Assembly: GCA_029007725.1 (NCBI GenBank)
Contig: JAQXIJ010000047.1
Span: forward strand, 1-64,000
Length of the DNA stretch: 64,000 nt
Direction of reading: 5' to 3'
Source of the DNA: Bacillota bacterium
Lineage (GTDB): Bacteria > Bacillota > Clostridia > UBA1381
A model generated the notes under the pieces. It had not been told where the DNA came from and searched no databases. It saw only the letters and a list, made by a program, of their open reading frames with translations. Shown piece after piece: positions 7,951 through 19,263 of this stretch. Position numbers and translations under genes: made by a program. Within the stretch, counting starts at the first letter, position 1, and the number at the start of each line of letters is the position of its first letter.

Positions 7951-9204
7951 ATGAACTGTTTTTTGAGCGGCGCCTGCGCGTGGATAAACAATGCTTTTGT
8001 AAAAGCCGATATAACAGTTTCGGACGGAAAAATAGCGGCTGTCGGCAAAAAAAATATAAACGGATTCCATAAAATAGACTGCACGGGACTTTATGCTTTC
8101 CCAGGGCTTATTGACGTTCACGTGCATTTGCGTGAACCTGGATTTGAATATAAAGAAACGATTGAAACCGGAACATTGGCTGCCGCAAAGGGAGGTTTTA
8201 CCGCCATTTGTGCAATGCCTAATCTTAATCCCGTTCCGGATTCCGAGGAACACATCAAACGTGAACTTGATGCTATATCAAAAACGGCGAAGATAGGTGT
8301 TTTTCCGTATGCCGCAATTACTGTGGGAGAAAATGGTGAAAAGCTTACCGATATATCGGCTCTGTCAAAAAAAGCGGTTGCATTTTCGGACGACGGACAC
8401 GGTGTGCAGTCGGAGTCTGTCATGCTGTCTGCAATGGCTCTTGCAAAAAAATACGATAAAATCATAGCCGCACATTGTGAGGATAATACCCTACTTAATG
8501 GCGGCTATATTCATATGGGCGAATACGCAAGACAGCATAATCACAAGGGAATATGTTCTGAAAGCGAATGGAGACCGATAAAACGCGATCTTGAACTTGC
8601 AGAAAAAACCGGCTGTAAATACCATGTGTGTCACATTTCGGCAAAGGAAAGCGTGGAACTGATAAGAAATGCAAAAAAGCAAGGTATTGATGTAACCTGC
8701 GAAACAGGACCACACTATCTGGCTTTTTCAGATATGGATTTAAAGGAAGACGGCAGATTCAAGATGAATCCGCCAATTCGCGCAAGAGAGGACAGGCAGG
8801 CGCTTATTGAGGGGATAAAGGACGGAACGATTGACATGATTTCAACCGACCACGCTCCGCATTCAGAAGAGGAAAAATCGCGTGGCTTGAGCGGTAGCTT
8901 AATGGGTGTAGTTGGAATTGAAACAGCTTTTTCTGCGGCATATACCTATCTTGTAAAAACCGGAATTATATCACTTGAAAAGCTGATTGCACTTATGCAT
9001 GACAATCCTATGCGGAGATTTGGAATAGGAAACAATATTTCAGTCGGAAACGAGGCAAACATAACATTGTTCGACCTTGAAAAAAAATATACTGTAAATC
9101 CGAAAAGCTTTGTATCAAAGGGTAAAAGTACGCCGTTTGATGGGATGGAGCTATTTGCAGAATGTAAGATGACGATGTACAAGGGGGAAACGGTATGGGA
9201 ATGA
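7951..9204 (+). CDS. pyrC: Dihydroorotase
   Basis: 417 residues, class I bacterial type. It cyclises N-carbamoyl-L-aspartate to dihydroorotate, step 3 of UMP synthesis. Binuclear zinc motifs: DVHVHLREPG (HxH), FSDDGHG, AAHCEDN, CHIS and TDHAPHS with the catalytic Asp. GAAAGGA precedes the ATG. It is the first gene of the pyr operon, right after the attenuator, and overlaps carA by 10 bases. Confidence 0.96.
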   Translation: MNCFLSGACAWINNAFVKADITVSDGKIAAVGKKNINGFHKIDCTGLYAFPGLIDVHVHLREPGFEYKETIETGTLAAAKGGFTAICAMPNLNPVPDSEEHIKRELDAISKTAKIGVFPYAAITVGENGEKLTDISALSKKAVAFSDDGHGVQSESVMLSAMALAKKYDKIIAAHCEDNTLLNGGYIHMGEYARQHNHKGICSESEWRPIKRDLELAEKTGCKYHVCHISAKESVELIRNAKKQGIDVTCETGPHYLAFSDMDLKEDGRFKMNPPIRAREDRQALIEGIKDGTIDMISTDHAPHSEEEKSRGLSGSLMGVVGIETAFSAAYTYLVKTGIISLEKLIALMHDNPMRRFGIGNNISVGNEANITLFDLEKKYTVNPKSFVSKGKSTPFDGMELFAECKMTMYKGETVWE

Positions 9205-10292
9205 ACTATGACAGAAAAATTGTTCTAGAGGATGGCAGCCAGTACTATGGCTACGGATTCGGAAGCAACAGCGAAAGAATATGCGAAATTGTATTTAATA
9301 CCTCAATGGTTGGTTATCAAGAGATAGTTTCCGATCCGTCATATACTTATCAGATGGTTGTGATGACATATCCGCTTATAGGCAATTACGGTATAACTGA
9401 TGATGATTTTGAAACCAAACTGCCTACAATAGGCGGACTGGTTGTACGTGACTATAACGATATGCCGAGCAATTTTAGATATACAAAAACACTTTCGGAG
9501 CTTATGAGCGAAAATAATATTCCGGGGATTTACGGTGTCGATACTCGAAAAATTACGCGCAGCATACGCGATCTAGGCAGCAGAAAAGTACTCATAACTG
9601 CAGCTGACACTAGTATAGACGATGCAATGGAGCTTATCAAAACCACCGAAATACCGAACAATGCCGTTGCGCGCGTTAGTTGCAAAAAGAAATGGTATTC
9701 CAGAACATCAAACCATAAATATAACATAGTTGCAATTGACTGCGGAATAAAACTTAATATCATAAGAAGCCTTAATAAGCGCGGCTGCAACGTTACTGTT
9801 GTGCCGTACAACACTACAGCGGAGGAAATTGAGTTTATGAAACCGGACGGAGTCTTTTTGTCGAACGGCCCCGGAAACCCGGAGGACGTGACCGAGGTTA
9901 TAGAAACGGTCAAAAAGCTGAAAGGAAAATTTCCGATTTTTGGGATATGTCTGGGTCATCAGATAATTTCGCTTGCATATGGGGCAAAAACGTATAAGCT
10001 TAAATTTGGTCATCGCGGAGGAAACCATCCTGTAAAGAATCTTTTGACCGGCAAAATAGAAATAACAAGTCAAAACCACAGCTATGCGGTCGATGCGGAG
10101 TCGGTAAAAAACACACCACTTGGAATTACGCATATGAACATACTTGACAACACTGTCGAAGGCGTGGAATATAAAAAGGACAATGTATTTTCGGTTCAGT
10201 ACCATCCGGAAAGTGCACCGGGGCCTCAGGACAGCGGATATTTGTTTGATAAATTCCTTAAAAACATAAAGGAGGCTCAGAGAAATGCCTAA
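9195..10292 (+). CDS. carA: Carbamoyl-phosphate synthase small (glutaminase) subunit
   Basis: 365 residues. It hydrolyses glutamine and channels ammonia to CarB. An N-terminal CarA domain ([18 protein letters not shown]) is followed by a class I glutamine amidotransferase domain with the nucleophile Cys in GICLGHQ and the His/Glu of QYHPES. The start at 9195 is favoured by GGGGG 8 bases upstream; ATG 9201 is also possible. It overlaps pyrC at its start and carB by 8 bases at its end, indicating translational coupling. Confidence 0.97.
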   Translation: MGMNYDRKIVLEDGSQYYGYGFGSNSERICEIVFNTSMVGYQEIVSDPSYTYQMVVMTYPLIGNYGITDDDFETKLPTIGGLVVRDYNDMPSNFRYTKTLSELMSENNIPGIYGVDTRKITRSIRDLGSRKVLITAADTSIDDAMELIKTTEIPNNAVARVSCKKKWYSRTSNHKYNIVAIDCGIKLNIIRSLNKRGCNVTVVPYNTTAEEIEFMKPDGVFLSNGPGNPEDVTEVIETVKKLKGKFPIFGICLGHQIISLAYGAKTYKLKFGHRGGNHPVKNLLTGKIEITSQNHSYAVDAESVKNTPLGITHMNILDNTVEGVEYKKDNVFSVQYHPESAPGPQDSGYLFDKFLKNIKEAQRNA

Positions 10293-13200
10293 AAGAACTG
10301 ATTTGAAAAAAATCCTTGTTATCGGCTCAGGACCTATAGTAATAGGTCAGGCGGCGGAATTTGACTATGCCGGAACTCAGGCGTGCCTGGCGCTTAAAGA
10401 AGAGGGCTATGAGGTTGTTTTGGCAAACTCAAATCCGGCAACGATTATGACAGATACAACCATAGCGGACAAGGTATATATGGAGCCTTTGAATCTTGAA
10501 TATGTTGCAAAAATTCTGCGTTATGAGCGTCCCGACGCGATTGTTCCGGGAATAGGAGGTCAAACCGGACTTAACATTGCAATGCAGCTTGCCAAAAAAG
10601 GAGTCTTACATGAATGTCATGTGGAACTTTTGGGTACAAGCGTCGAAAGCATAGAAAGAGCTGAGGACAGAGAACTGTTTAAGGAGCTTTGTGAAGAGCT
10701 TGGTGAGCCTGTTCTGCCATCAAAAATTACGCATAACATGGAAGAAGGAAAAAGGGCGGCTGACGAAATAGGATATCCGGTTGTTCTGCGCCCGGCATTC
10801 ACGCTCGGAGGAACGGGCGGCGGTTTTGCCGATAATGAAGAAGAACTGTGCGAAATCATGAAAAATGCCCTTCAGCTTTCACCGGTTTCACAGGTACTTG
10901 TCGAAAAGAGCATAAAGGGATATAAGGAAATAGAATATGAGGTAATGCGCGACAGTAATGACACTGCAATCACCATTTGCAACATGGAAAATCTTGATCC
11001 GGTCGGTATACACACCGGTGACTCGATTGTTGTCTGCCCGAGCCAGACACTTACAAACAAAGAATATCAGATGCTGCGTGACAGCGCACTAAAGCTTATC
11101 AGAGCACTGAAAATTGAGGGCGGATGCAATGTTCAATTCGCGCTTGACCCGCAGTCCTTTCAGTACTATGTAATAGAAGTAAACCCAAGAGTGTCTAGAT
11201 CTTCCGCTCTTGCATCAAAGGCGAGCGGATATCCAATCGCCAGGGTTTCGGCAAAAATTGCGGTTGGCATGACGCTTGACGAAATTCGGATTGCAAATAC
11301 TCCGGCATCTTTTGAGCCGACACTTGACTATGTGGTAACAAAAATGCCGCGTTTCCCATTCGATAAATTTGCATCGGCATCAAACAAGCTTTCAACTCAG
11401 ATGAAGGCAACCGGAGAGGTTATGGCAATAGGCAGAACTCTTGAAGAAAGTCTGCTCAAAGCAATACGCTCACTTGAAATCGGAATATGCCATTTGTATA
11501 AGTCAAAGTTCGATAAGGACAAAATGAGTGTCGACGATTTGTTTGATTATATCAAAGAGGGAACCGATGACAGGATATATGCGATAGCGCAACTTATGTG
11601 GCTTGGTGTTGACCATTCTAGAATATGCAACGTTACGCAAATAGATATGTTCTTCCTTGACAAAATAAAAAAAATTGTTGATTTTGAAAAGGTTCTCGAA
11701 GCAAACGTCGGTGATGCTGATATTCTTTATAAGGCAAAGAAAATGGGTTTTTGCGACAAGTACATTGCACACCTCTGGAAAATGAAAGAAGACGATGTTT
11801 TTGAAATACGAAAATCGCACAAAATGTTTCCGGTATATAAGATGATTGATACATGTGCAAGCGAATTTGAAAGCTACATTCCGTATTTTTACTCAACCTA
11901 TGAAGAGGAAAACGAGTCTGTCATAAGTAAAAAAAAGAAAATTCTTGTTCTCGGTTCCGGACCTATCAGAATCGGACAGGGTGTGGAATTTGACTATTCA
12001 ACAGTCCATGCGGTAAAAACAATAAAAAATTCGGGATATGAGGCAATTATAGTAAACAATAACCCCGAAACGGTTTCGACTGACTATACAACCAGCGATA
12101 AGCTGTATTTTGAACCGCTTACAGTTGAGGACGTTATGAATATCATCGAGCTTGAAAAGCCGATCGGTGTTATTGCATCGCTCGGAGGTCAGACCGCAAT
12201 TAATCTTGCCGAGCCGTTGGCTGCAAGAGGCGTTAAAATAATCGGCACCGACTGTGACGCGATAGACAGGGCAGAAAACCGTGATTACTTTGAAAAAATT
12301 ATGGAACAACTGAAAATTCCGCAGCCTAAGGGAAAAGCAGTAACGAATATAGAGGACGGAGTTTCGGCGGCAAAAGAAATAGGCTACCCTGTTCTTGTGC
12401 GTCCGAGCTATGTTCTCGGCGGACGTGCGATGCAAATTGTGGCAAACGAAGAGGGATTGAGGATGTATCTTAAAACGGCGGTTGAAATTGACGAGGAACG
12501 CCCGGTTCTGGTAGATAAGTATATCGTCGGAAAAGAGCTTGAAGTTGACGCCGTGTGCGACGGAACGGACGTGTTTGTGCCGGGAATTATGGAGCATGTC
12601 GAGCGAACAGGTATTCACTCGGGCGACAGCATCAGTGTGTATCCGACATTCAGCGTTTCGCAGAAAGCGAAAGACACAATTCTTGATTATACCAAAAAAC
12701 TCGGACTCGGAATAGGTATTGTCGGACTGTTTAATATACAGTTTATAGTCGACAAAGAGGAAAATGTGTATGTAATTGAGGTAAACCCACGTTCTTCAAG
12801 AACGGTGCCGTTTTTGTCGAAATCTACTGGATATCAGATCGCGGATATCGCAACGCTGGTTATGCTCGGTCATTCTCTTAAAGAACAGGGCCACGGAATA
12901 CTGTATCCCGAGGAGCGCAAGAGATGGTACGTCAAGGTTCCCGCGTTTTCTTTCTCAAAAATAAGGGGTTTAGACGCCTATCTGTCACCGGAAATGAAGT
13001 CGACAGGCGAGACTATTGGCTACGATAATAAGCTTAACCGTGCGCTTTATAAGGCATTAAAGGCTTCGGGAATGAATGTTGTAAATTACGGAACGGTGTT
13101 TGTGACCGTTGCGGACAAGGATAAGGAAGAAGCGCTTCCGCTTGTCAGAAGATTTTATAATCTTGGCTTTAATATTGAGGCGACTGAGGGAACGGCGGCG

Positions 13201-13473
13201 TTTTTGAAAGCGAACGGCATAAAAACGCATGCTATGGCTAAAATAAGTGAGGGAAACGAAGAAATTCTGACAGCTATACGAAAGGGTTATGTAAACTACG
13301 TCATAAACACTCGTGAGCTTAACTCAATCAGTGAAGAAACCGACGGTTACCGTATAAGACGGTGTGCGGTTGAAAATAACGTGACCATGTTTACTTCACT
13401 CGATACAGTGCGTGTTCTTCTGGACGTGCTGGAGGAAATGACCTTCACTATTTCAACGATTGACGAGGAATAA
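10285..13473 (+). CDS. carB: Carbamoyl-phosphate synthase large subunit
   Basis: 1062 residues, full family length. It makes carbamoyl phosphate from bicarbonate, ammonia and two ATP. The N-terminal half (about 1-400) is the carboxyphosphate ATP-grasp unit ([42 protein letters not shown]), then the oligomerisation region (about 400-545), the second ATP-grasp half ([31 protein letters not shown]), and a C-terminal MGS-like allosteric domain (about 930-1062) where nucleotide effectors usually bind. AAGGAGG precedes the ATG inside the carA end. Confidence 0.98.
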   Translation: MPKRTDLKKILVIGSGPIVIGQAAEFDYAGTQACLALKEEGYEVVLANSNPATIMTDTTIADKVYMEPLNLEYVAKILRYERPDAIVPGIGGQTGLNIAMQLAKKGVLHECHVELLGTSVESIERAEDRELFKELCEELGEPVLPSKITHNMEEGKRAADEIGYPVVLRPAFTLGGTGGGFADNEEELCEIMKNALQLSPVSQVLVEKSIKGYKEIEYEVMRDSNDTAITICNMENLDPVGIHTGDSIVVCPSQTLTNKEYQMLRDSALKLIRALKIEGGCNVQFALDPQSFQYYVIEVNPRVSRSSALASKASGYPIARVSAKIAVGMTLDEIRIANTPASFEPTLDYVVTKMPRFPFDKFASASNKLSTQMKATGEVMAIGRTLEESLLKAIRSLEIGICHLYKSKFDKDKMSVDDLFDYIKEGTDDRIYAIAQLMWLGVDHSRICNVTQIDMFFLDKIKKIVDFEKVLEANVGDADILYKAKKMGFCDKYIAHLWKMKEDDVFEIRKSHKMFPVYKMIDTCASEFESYIPYFYSTYEEENESVISKKKKILVLGSGPIRIGQGVEFDYSTVHAVKTIKNSGYEAIIVNNNPETVSTDYTTSDKLYFEPLTVEDVMNIIELEKPIGVIASLGGQTAINLAEPLAARGVKIIGTDCDAIDRAENRDYFEKIMEQLKIPQPKGKAVTNIEDGVSAAKEIGYPVLVRPSYVLGGRAMQIVANEEGLRMYLKTAVEIDEERPVLVDKYIVGKELEVDAVCDGTDVFVPGIMEHVERTGIHSGDSISVYPTFSVSQKAKDTILDYTKKLGLGIGIVGLFNIQFIVDKEENVYVIEVNPRSSRTVPFLSKSTGYQIADIATLVMLGHSLKEQGHGILYPEERKRWYVKVPAFSFSKIRGLDAYLSPEMKSTGETIGYDNKLNRALYKALKASGMNVVNYGTVFVTVADKDKEEALPLVRRFYNLGFNIEATEGTAAFLKANGIKTHAMAKISEGNEEILTAIRKGYVNYVINTRELNSISEETDGYRIRRCAVENNVTMFTSLDTVRVLLDVLEEMTFTISTIDEE

Positions 13474-13503
13474 ATGTTGTAAAAAGGAAAGGAACAGTGA
13501 TAT

Positions 13504-14235
13504 ATGAAACAGTCTTATTTCAAGCTTCTGTCGAACAGATGCATTGCAAAAAGTGTATATGAAATGAAACTTTTGGGCGATACGAGCGGCATAATTTTAC
13601 CAGGGCAGTTTGTTAATATAAAAATTGACGGTCTGTTTCTGCGCCGCCCAATTTCAATCTGCGACTATGACGAAAATTCTCTTACAATCATATATAAGGT
13701 TGTTGGAAAGGGCACAAGCACCATGTCTACCATGAGCGAAGGCGCATGGCTCGATTTGCTTGTCGGACTTGGAAACGGCTTTAACATTACTGACAGCGGA
13801 AAAGCACCGCTTGTAATCGGCGGCGGAGTGGGTGTTCCGCCTATGTACAATCTTGCAAAGGAGCTTTCAAAAACCGGTGCAAATGTTACAGCAATACTCG
13901 GCTTTAATGCAAAGGACGAGGTATTTTATAAAGAAAAATTTGAAGAAATCTGCGACAGAGTGTATGTGACGACCGTAGACGGGAGCGTAGGTACAAAAGG
14001 ATTTGTGACAGATGTTATGAAAAATCTTGAATATTCATATTTTTATACCTGCGGTCCGTACCCAATGCTTAAGGCGGTTTATGACACGTCAAAAACAAGC
14101 GGCAGCTTTAGCTTTGAAGAAAAAATGGGTTGTGGCTTCGGTGTCTGTATGGGCTGCAGCTGCAAAACAAAATACGGAAACAAGCGTATTTGCGCCGATG
14201 GCCCCGTTTTGACTAAGGAGGAAATAATATGGTAG
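13504..14235 (+). CDS. pyrK: Dihydroorotate dehydrogenase electron-transfer subunit
   Basis: 243 residues. PyrK carries FAD and a [2Fe-2S] cluster and lets the class 1B PyrD use NAD+. FAD-binding RRPISICDY, the NAD-binding GGGVGVPPMYNLAKEL, and a C-terminal Cys set (CGFGVCMGCSC..ICADGPV) for the cluster are visible. AAAGGAAAGGA precedes the start. It overlaps pyrD by 7 bases, matching its role as partner of the next gene. Confidence 0.95.
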   Translation: MKQSYFKLLSNRCIAKSVYEMKLLGDTSGIILPGQFVNIKIDGLFLRRPISICDYDENSLTIIYKVVGKGTSTMSTMSEGAWLDLLVGLGNGFNITDSGKAPLVIGGGVGVPPMYNLAKELSKTGANVTAILGFNAKDEVFYKEKFEEICDRVYVTTVDGSVGTKGFVTDVMKNLEYSYFYTCGPYPMLKAVYDTSKTSGSFSFEEKMGCGFGVCMGCSCKTKYGNKRICADGPVLTKEEIIW

Positions 14236-15140
14236 ATACAAGGGTTAATTTAAGCGGACTTGAACTTGACAATCCGATTATTCCCGCCAGCGGAACATTC
14301 GGCTACGGTTATGAATTTTCACGGCTTTACGATATAAATATTCTGGGTTCTTTTTCTTTTAAAGGAACTACAAAAGAACCGCGGTTCGGCAATCCTACAC
14401 CAAGAATTGCGGAATGTACATCCGGAATGATTAATTCGGTGGGGGTGCAAAATCCAGGGGTCGACAAGGTTATAAGCGAAGAACTGCCCAAGATGAAGAC
14501 CTTTTTCAAAAAAAAGGTTATAGCAAATATCAGCGGATTTTCGATAGAGGACTATGCCTATACCTGCGAAAAACTCGACACGGAAGAGCAGGTGGGGCTG
14601 ATTGAGGTCAACATAAGCTGCCCAAATGTGCATAACGGCGGTATGAGTTTCGGAGCAGATGCAAAAAATGCTGCTGATGTAACAAAGGCTGTCAAAGCTG
14701 TTACGAAAAAACCTGTATATATAAAGCTTTCACCGAATGTCACTGATATTGCGGAGATTGCAAGAGCGTGTGAGAATGCGGGTGCCGACGGCATTAGCAT
14801 GATAAATACACTTCTAGGAATGAAAATAGATTTAAAGACGAAAAAGCCCGTAATAGCAAATAAAATGGGCGGCTTTTCGGGTGCTGCCATAAAGCCGGTT
14901 GCAGTGCGAATGATATATCAGGTGTATGACGCGGTGAACATTCCCATTATCGGAATGGGCGGAGTTGAAACAGCAGAGGACGTTATTGAGCTGATGCTGG
15001 CTGGAGCGACGGGAGTTTCTGTCGGAGCGGCAAACCTTGTAAATCCGTATGTATGCAAGGATATTATAGAAAATCTTCCGGTGGTTATGAAAAAATACGG
15101 CATTTCCAGTCTAAAAGAAATTATCGGAGGTGCACACTGA
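14229..15140 (+). CDS. pyrD: Dihydroorotate dehydrogenase catalytic subunit, class 1B
   Basis: 303 residues. It oxidises dihydroorotate to orotate with FMN and passes electrons to PyrK. Motifs: PIIPASGTFGYGYE, the active-site Cys region NISCPNVHNGG, SMINTLLGMKID, and the phosphate-binding GMGGVETAEDV and TGVSVG. TAAGGAGG precedes the ATG. It overlaps pyrF by one base (TGATG). Confidence 0.96.
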   Translation: MVDTRVNLSGLELDNPIIPASGTFGYGYEFSRLYDINILGSFSFKGTTKEPRFGNPTPRIAECTSGMINSVGVQNPGVDKVISEELPKMKTFFKKKVIANISGFSIEDYAYTCEKLDTEEQVGLIEVNISCPNVHNGGMSFGADAKNAADVTKAVKAVTKKPVYIKLSPNVTDIAEIARACENAGADGISMINTLLGMKIDLKTKKPVIANKMGGFSGAAIKPVAVRMIYQVYDAVNIPIIGMGGVETAEDVIELMLAGATGVSVGAANLVNPYVCKDIIENLPVVMKKYGISSLKEIIGGAH

Positions 15141-15838
15141 TGGGTAAAGATGTAATTGTAGCCTGTGACTTCAGCAGTAAAGCCGATGTTATGGCATTTT
15201 TGGACAGATTTAGCAGCAGAAAACCGTTTGTAAAAATTGGTATGGAGCTGTTTTATGCCGAGGGTGCAGAAATTGTGCGCGAAATCAAAGCGCGGGGTCA
15301 CAAAATATTTCTTGACTTGAAATTATGCGATATTCCAAACACTGTCAAAAAGTCAATGCACGTGCTTTCGGGATTGGATGTGGATATGTGTAATCTTCAC
15401 GCTTTCGGAACAAAAGCGATGATGGATGCGGCTATGGAGGGACTTACGCGTGAGGACGGTACAAGGCCGATGCTTATTGCCGTAACTCAGCTGACCTCTA
15501 CCAGCGAAGAACGTATGAAAAGTGATTTGCTTATAAACGAACCACTCGAAAAAGTGGTAATGCACTATGCAAAGTGCGCCGCACAGTGCGGTCTTGACGG
15601 AGTGGTATGCTCGCCGCTTGAGGCAAGAAATGTCAAAGTAGTATGCGGTGAAGGATTCATGACGGTAACGCCGGGAGTGCGCTTTGCAGATGATGATGTT
15701 GGTGACCAGGTACGCATAACAACCCCTGCAAAAGCAAAGGAACTCGGTTCGGACTATATAGTTGTTGGACGTCCGATAACTCAGGCGGCTGACCCGGTTG
15801 CCGCATATGAAAGATGTATAAGAGAATTTGTTGATTAA
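15140..15838 (+). CDS. pyrF: Orotidine-5'-phosphate decarboxylase
   Basis: 232 residues, class I PyrF. It converts OMP to UMP. The catalytic DLKLCDIPNT (Asp/Lys/Asp), MTVTPGVRF and VVGRPITQA phosphate-binding motif are present. A longer frame reaches back to 15053, but ATG 15140 is chosen because CGGAGGTG lies before it and the protein then begins with the family's VIVACDFS. 139 bases without a clear signal separate it from pyrE. Confidence 0.95.
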   Translation: MGKDVIVACDFSSKADVMAFLDRFSSRKPFVKIGMELFYAEGAEIVREIKARGHKIFLDLKLCDIPNTVKKSMHVLSGLDVDMCNLHAFGTKAMMDAAMEGLTREDGTRPMLIAVTQLTSTSEERMKSDLLINEPLEKVVMHYAKCAAQCGLDGVVCSPLEARNVKVVCGEGFMTVTPGVRFADDDVGDQVRITTPAKAKELGSDYIVVGRPITQAADPVAAYERCIREFVD

Positions 15839-15977
15839 AACGTAAACGGAGATAATAGGCAAAACAGACCGCATAGTCCTTTTGTGCGGGATGAAAAGCC
15901 TTATCATAACAAAATTGCGCATTGTTTTGTTCTTAATTTGTACCGCCGTTGGCGGAGAAACGGAGATTGCTATTGCC

Positions 15978-16616
15978 ATGGAAAAACTTATTGCAAAGGA
16001 TTTATTATCAATAGGCGCAGTGTTTTTAAAGCCGGAGGATCCATTTACTTGGGCAAGCGGTATAAAAAGCCCCATTTACTGTGACAACAGGCTGACGCTG
16101 ACAGCGCCTAATGTAAGAAACGATGTTGAAAACGGACTTGCTGAAGTAATTAAAAAGTACTATCCAGACGCAGATGTTCTGATGGGAACATCGACAGCAG
16201 GAATTGCTCATGCGGCTATAACTGCGCACATTTTGGGTATGCCTATGGGCTACGTCCGATCCGGTGCAAAGGATCACGGCAGACAAAACCAGATTGAGGG
16301 AAGGCTTGAAAGGGGACAAAAGGTTGTTGTTATTGAGGATCTCATTTCGACCGGCGGAAGCGTGCTGGAAGTTGTGGACGTTTTGAGGAAGGCTGGCGCA
16401 GAGGTTCTGGGCATTGCGTCAATTTTCACATATGGTATGAAAAAGGGAATTGAGCGCCTTTCTGCTGCAAACGTAAAAAATATCAGTCTTTCAAATTTTG
16501 ATGCGGTAATTGAAGTTGCCGCCGAAGATGGCTATATTAAAAAAACCGATATCGCGCGTCTTATCGCGTTCAGAAACAATCCGAGCGACGAAAGCTGGAT
16601 CGGAGGTAAAAACTGA
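15978..16616 (+). CDS. pyrE: Orotate phosphoribosyltransferase
   Basis: 212 residues. It transfers phosphoribose from PRPP to orotate. [16 protein letters not shown] at the N-terminus, [17 protein letters not shown] (catalytic loop), and the PRPP motif [13 protein letters not shown] identify it. A longer frame opens at 15882, but those 32 extra residues are hydrophobic and not family-like, so ATG 15978 is used; the nearest purine-rich stretch, CGGAG, is about 11 bases upstream. The stop overlaps pyrB by one base. Confidence 0.95.
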   Translation: MEKLIAKDLLSIGAVFLKPEDPFTWASGIKSPIYCDNRLTLTAPNVRNDVENGLAEVIKKYYPDADVLMGTSTAGIAHAAITAHILGMPMGYVRSGAKDHGRQNQIEGRLERGQKVVVIEDLISTGGSVLEVVDVLRKAGAEVLGIASIFTYGMKKGIERLSAANVKNISLSNFDAVIEVAAEDGYIKKTDIARLIAFRNNPSDESWIGGKN

Positions 16617-17530
16617 TGCGAAGTCTGATTAATATAACCGATTTGTCGGTCGAAGAAATCGAAGAGCTTATTGCGGTTGCGAACGACATCATAGATAACC
16701 CCAAAAAATACCGAGAAAAATGCAGATATAAAAAAATTGCGACGCTGTTTTATGAACCGTCAACCAGAACGCGTTTGAGCTTTGAGGCAGCCATGCTGGA
16801 GTTGGGCGGAAGCGTGCTTGGTTTTTCACAAGCGAGCAGCTCGTCGGTTTCAAAGGGAGAGAGCGTTGCTGATACTGTCAAAACCGTTTCATGTTATGCC
16901 GACATAATCGCAATGCGGCACCCAAAAGAGGGTGCGCCGCAGGTCGCTAAAATGAATGCCGGTATTCCGGTAATCAATGCCGGTGACGGAGGACATAACC
17001 ATCCGACGCAGACACTTGCAGATTTGCTTACAATTTATCGAGAAAAGGGCAGACTGAATAACTTTACCATCGGCTTTTGCGGAGATTTAAAGTTTGGCAG
17101 AACAGTGCATTCTCTGATAACGGCGCTGTCACGCTATACCGGAATCAAAATTGTGTTAATTTCGCCGGAGGAACTGAAGCTTCCAAGCTATGTAAAAAAG
17201 GATATTTTGCAAAAGAACAATATCGAATATGTGCAAACTACCGATTTGGAAGCAGTAATGCCGGAGCTTGATATTCTGTACATGACTCGAGTGCAGCAGG
17301 AAAGATTTTTTAACGAAGAGGATTATTTGCGGCTTAAGGACAGCTATATTTTAACCCCGGAAAAGCTGAAAAACGCAAAGGTGGATTTGTGTATTATGCA
17401 TCCGCTGCCGCGTGTGAATGAAATTGCACCGTCCATCGATAATGACAGCCGCGCGTGTTATTTTAAACAGGTCAAAAACGGAAAATTCATGCGTATGGCG
17501 CTTATATTAAAGCTTTTGGAGGTGCAGTGA
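16616..17530 (+). CDS. pyrB: Aspartate carbamoyltransferase catalytic chain
   Basis: 304 residues. It condenses carbamoyl phosphate and aspartate. The carbamoyl-phosphate motif [13 protein letters not shown], the 80s-loop equivalent [30 protein letters not shown] and HPLPRVNEI are all present. It follows pyrE with a one-base overlap and is followed by the regulatory chain PyrI, so the enzyme is probably the allosteric catalytic-regulatory holoenzyme. Confidence 0.97.
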   Translation: MRSLINITDLSVEEIEELIAVANDIIDNPKKYREKCRYKKIATLFYEPSTRTRLSFEAAMLELGGSVLGFSQASSSSVSKGESVADTVKTVSCYADIIAMRHPKEGAPQVAKMNAGIPVINAGDGGHNHPTQTLADLLTIYREKGRLNNFTIGFCGDLKFGRTVHSLITALSRYTGIKIVLISPEELKLPSYVKKDILQKNNIEYVQTTDLEAVMPELDILYMTRVQQERFFNEEDYLRLKDSYILTPEKLKNAKVDLCIMHPLPRVNEIAPSIDNDSRACYFKQVKNGKFMRMALILKLLEVQ

Positions 17531-17946
17531 TGAAGATAGATTCTATAACAAATGGCATTGTTATCGATCACATTTCCGCCGGAAACGGCATGAAGCTGTA
17601 TCAGCTTTTAAACCTTGATGCGCTTGACTGCTCGGTTGCGATTATAAAAAATGCTCCGAGCAAAAAGACCGGAAAAAAGGATATAATAAAAATCGACTCG
17701 GATTTCGACGTGGATATGGATATTCTAGGTTACGTTGACCCGGGTGCGACAATCAGCACAATTAAAAACGGAAAAATTGCTGAAAAAAACAAGATTGATT
17801 TGCCGGAAAAGCTTACAAATGTAATCTTCTGCAAAAATCCGAGATGCATAACGACAACAGAGCAGGGAATAGATCATATTTTCAAGCTGACCGACATAGA
17901 AAACCGCGTCTATCGCTGTATTTATTGCGAAACAAAGGCAAAATAG
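17530..17946 (+). CDS. pyrI: Aspartate carbamoyltransferase regulatory chain
   Basis: 138 residues. An N-terminal nucleotide-binding domain (GIVIDHISAGNGMKLYQLL) and a C-terminal zinc domain with four Cys (CKNPRC...YRCIYC) are seen. PyrI gives ATCase its CTP/ATP response in the family. The ATG at 17530 is preferred to the GTG at 17527 because TTTTGGAGG is then 8 bases upstream and the pyrB stop overlaps by one base. With the PyrR-type leader this gives two levels of pyrimidine control. metY begins 39 bases later with no terminator between. Confidence 0.94.
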   Translation: MKIDSITNGIVIDHISAGNGMKLYQLLNLDALDCSVAIIKNAPSKKTGKKDIIKIDSDFDVDMDILGYVDPGATISTIKNGKIAEKNKIDLPEKLTNVIFCKNPRCITTTEQGIDHIFKLTDIENRVYRCIYCETKAK

Positions 17947-17985
17947 TAAATTTTGTCTTGATTTTTTTGAAGGGAGCTGTCTGAA

Positions 17986-19263
17986 ATGGGAAATTACAGT
18001 ATAGAAACAAATTGTGTTCAAGGAGGATATAAGCCGAAAAACGGCGAGCCCAGAATCCTGCCTATATATCAGAGCACTACATATAAATATGATTCGTCGG
18101 AGCATCTGGGCGATCTTTTTGACCTGAAGGTGCCGGGACATATGTATTCGAGGATTTCCAACCCGACACTGGAATGTGTTGAGAATAAAATTGCACAGCT
18201 TGAGGGCGGTGTCGGAGCAACGCTTACGACATCGGGACAGGCGGCAAATTTACTTGCAATTTTAAACATAACCTCATGCGGACAGAATTTCGTCAGCCTT
18301 TCATCAATTTACGGAGGAACGATAAATCTGTTTGCTGTAACCTTAAAGCGCATGGGCATAGAGGTAAGGTTTGCCACCCCAGAAATGACCGATGAGGAAG
18401 TTGATGCACTGTTTGATGAAAACACGCGACTGATGTTCGGCGAAACCATAGCAAACCCGGCTCTAAAGGTACTTGATATTGAAAGATATGCAAAGCTTGC
18501 GCACAGACACGGTGTTCCGCTTTTGGTAGACAATACTTTTGCCACACCAATTTTATGCAGACCGATTGAGTTCGGAGCAGATATTGTCATTCATTCTACA
18601 ACAAAATATATGGACGGTCATGCGGCGGTTGTCGGAGGAGTGATAGTCGACAGCGGAAAATTTGACTGGACAAAAGGTAAATTTCCTGAAATGACAGAGC
18701 CTGATGAATCATATCACGGAATTTCTTATACCGAAAGCTTCAAAAATGCCGCATATATCACAAAGGTCAGAGTACAGCTTATCCGTGACTTTGGAGTTGC
18801 ACCAAGCGCAATTAATGCTTTTTTGCTGAATTTGGGACTAGAAACTCTTCATGTCAGAATGGAAAGGCACTGTGAAAATGCTTTAAAGGTCGCAAAATTT
18901 CTTGAATCAAGTGACAAAATTACATGGGTAAACTATCCAATGCTTGAATCGAGCGCGGAGCGCAAGCTTGCGGAAAAATATATGCCCGGGGGTTGCTGCG
19001 GCGTTATATCATTTGGTATTAAGGGCGGCAGAAGCGCTGCGGTTAAATTTATGGACAGCTTAAAGCTTGCGGCAATTGTAGTTCATGTTGCCGATGCAAG
19101 AACGAGCGTGCTGCACCCTGCAAGCACAACACATCGGCAACTGACGGACGAGCAGCTTGTTGACGCTGGAATAAGCGCAGACTTAATCAGAATGTCGGTT
19201 GGCATCGAAAATGCAGATGATATTATAAGCGATATAAAACAAGCGCTAAATGAGGTGGAATAA
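17986..19263 (+). CDS. metY: O-acetylhomoserine sulfhydrylase (aminocarboxypropyltransferase)
   Basis: 425 residues, the length of MetY-type Cys/Met-metabolism PLP enzymes. It makes homocysteine from O-acetylhomoserine and sulfide. YSRISNPT near the N-terminus, VDNTFATP, and the PLP-lysine motif [10 protein letters not shown] are visible. GAAGGGAG precedes the ATG. It overlaps metA by one base. The pair follows pyrI closely and seems to share the pyr transcript; no SAM riboswitch or T-box is seen in the 39-base gap. Confidence 0.93.
   Translation: MGNYSIETNCVQGGYKPKNGEPRILPIYQSTTYKYDSSEHLGDLFDLKVPGHMYSRISNPTLECVENKIAQLEGGVGATLTTSGQAANLLAILNITSCGQNFVSLSSIYGGTINLFAVTLKRMGIEVRFATPEMTDEEVDALFDENTRLMFGETIANPALKVLDIERYAKLAHRHGVPLLVDNTFATPILCRPIEFGADIVIHSTTKYMDGHAAVVGGVIVDSGKFDWTKGKFPEMTEPDESYHGISYTESFKNAAYITKVRVQLIRDFGVAPSAINAFLLNLGLETLHVRMERHCENALKVAKFLESSDKITWVNYPMLESSAERKLAEKYMPGGCCGVISFGIKGGRSAAVKFMDSLKLAAIVVHVADARTSVLHPASTTHRQLTDEQLVDAGISADLIRMSVGIENADDIISDIKQALNEVE

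Noticed and set aside
11998-12618. 206-codon minus-strand ORF inside carB
   Set aside because: Mirror of a conserved ATP-grasp coding stretch; no start signal.
15839-15977. Possible regulatory element between pyrF and pyrE
   Set aside because: The 139 bases show no terminator, promoter or recognised RNA fold; only a weak GCATAGT/short repeat-like pattern.
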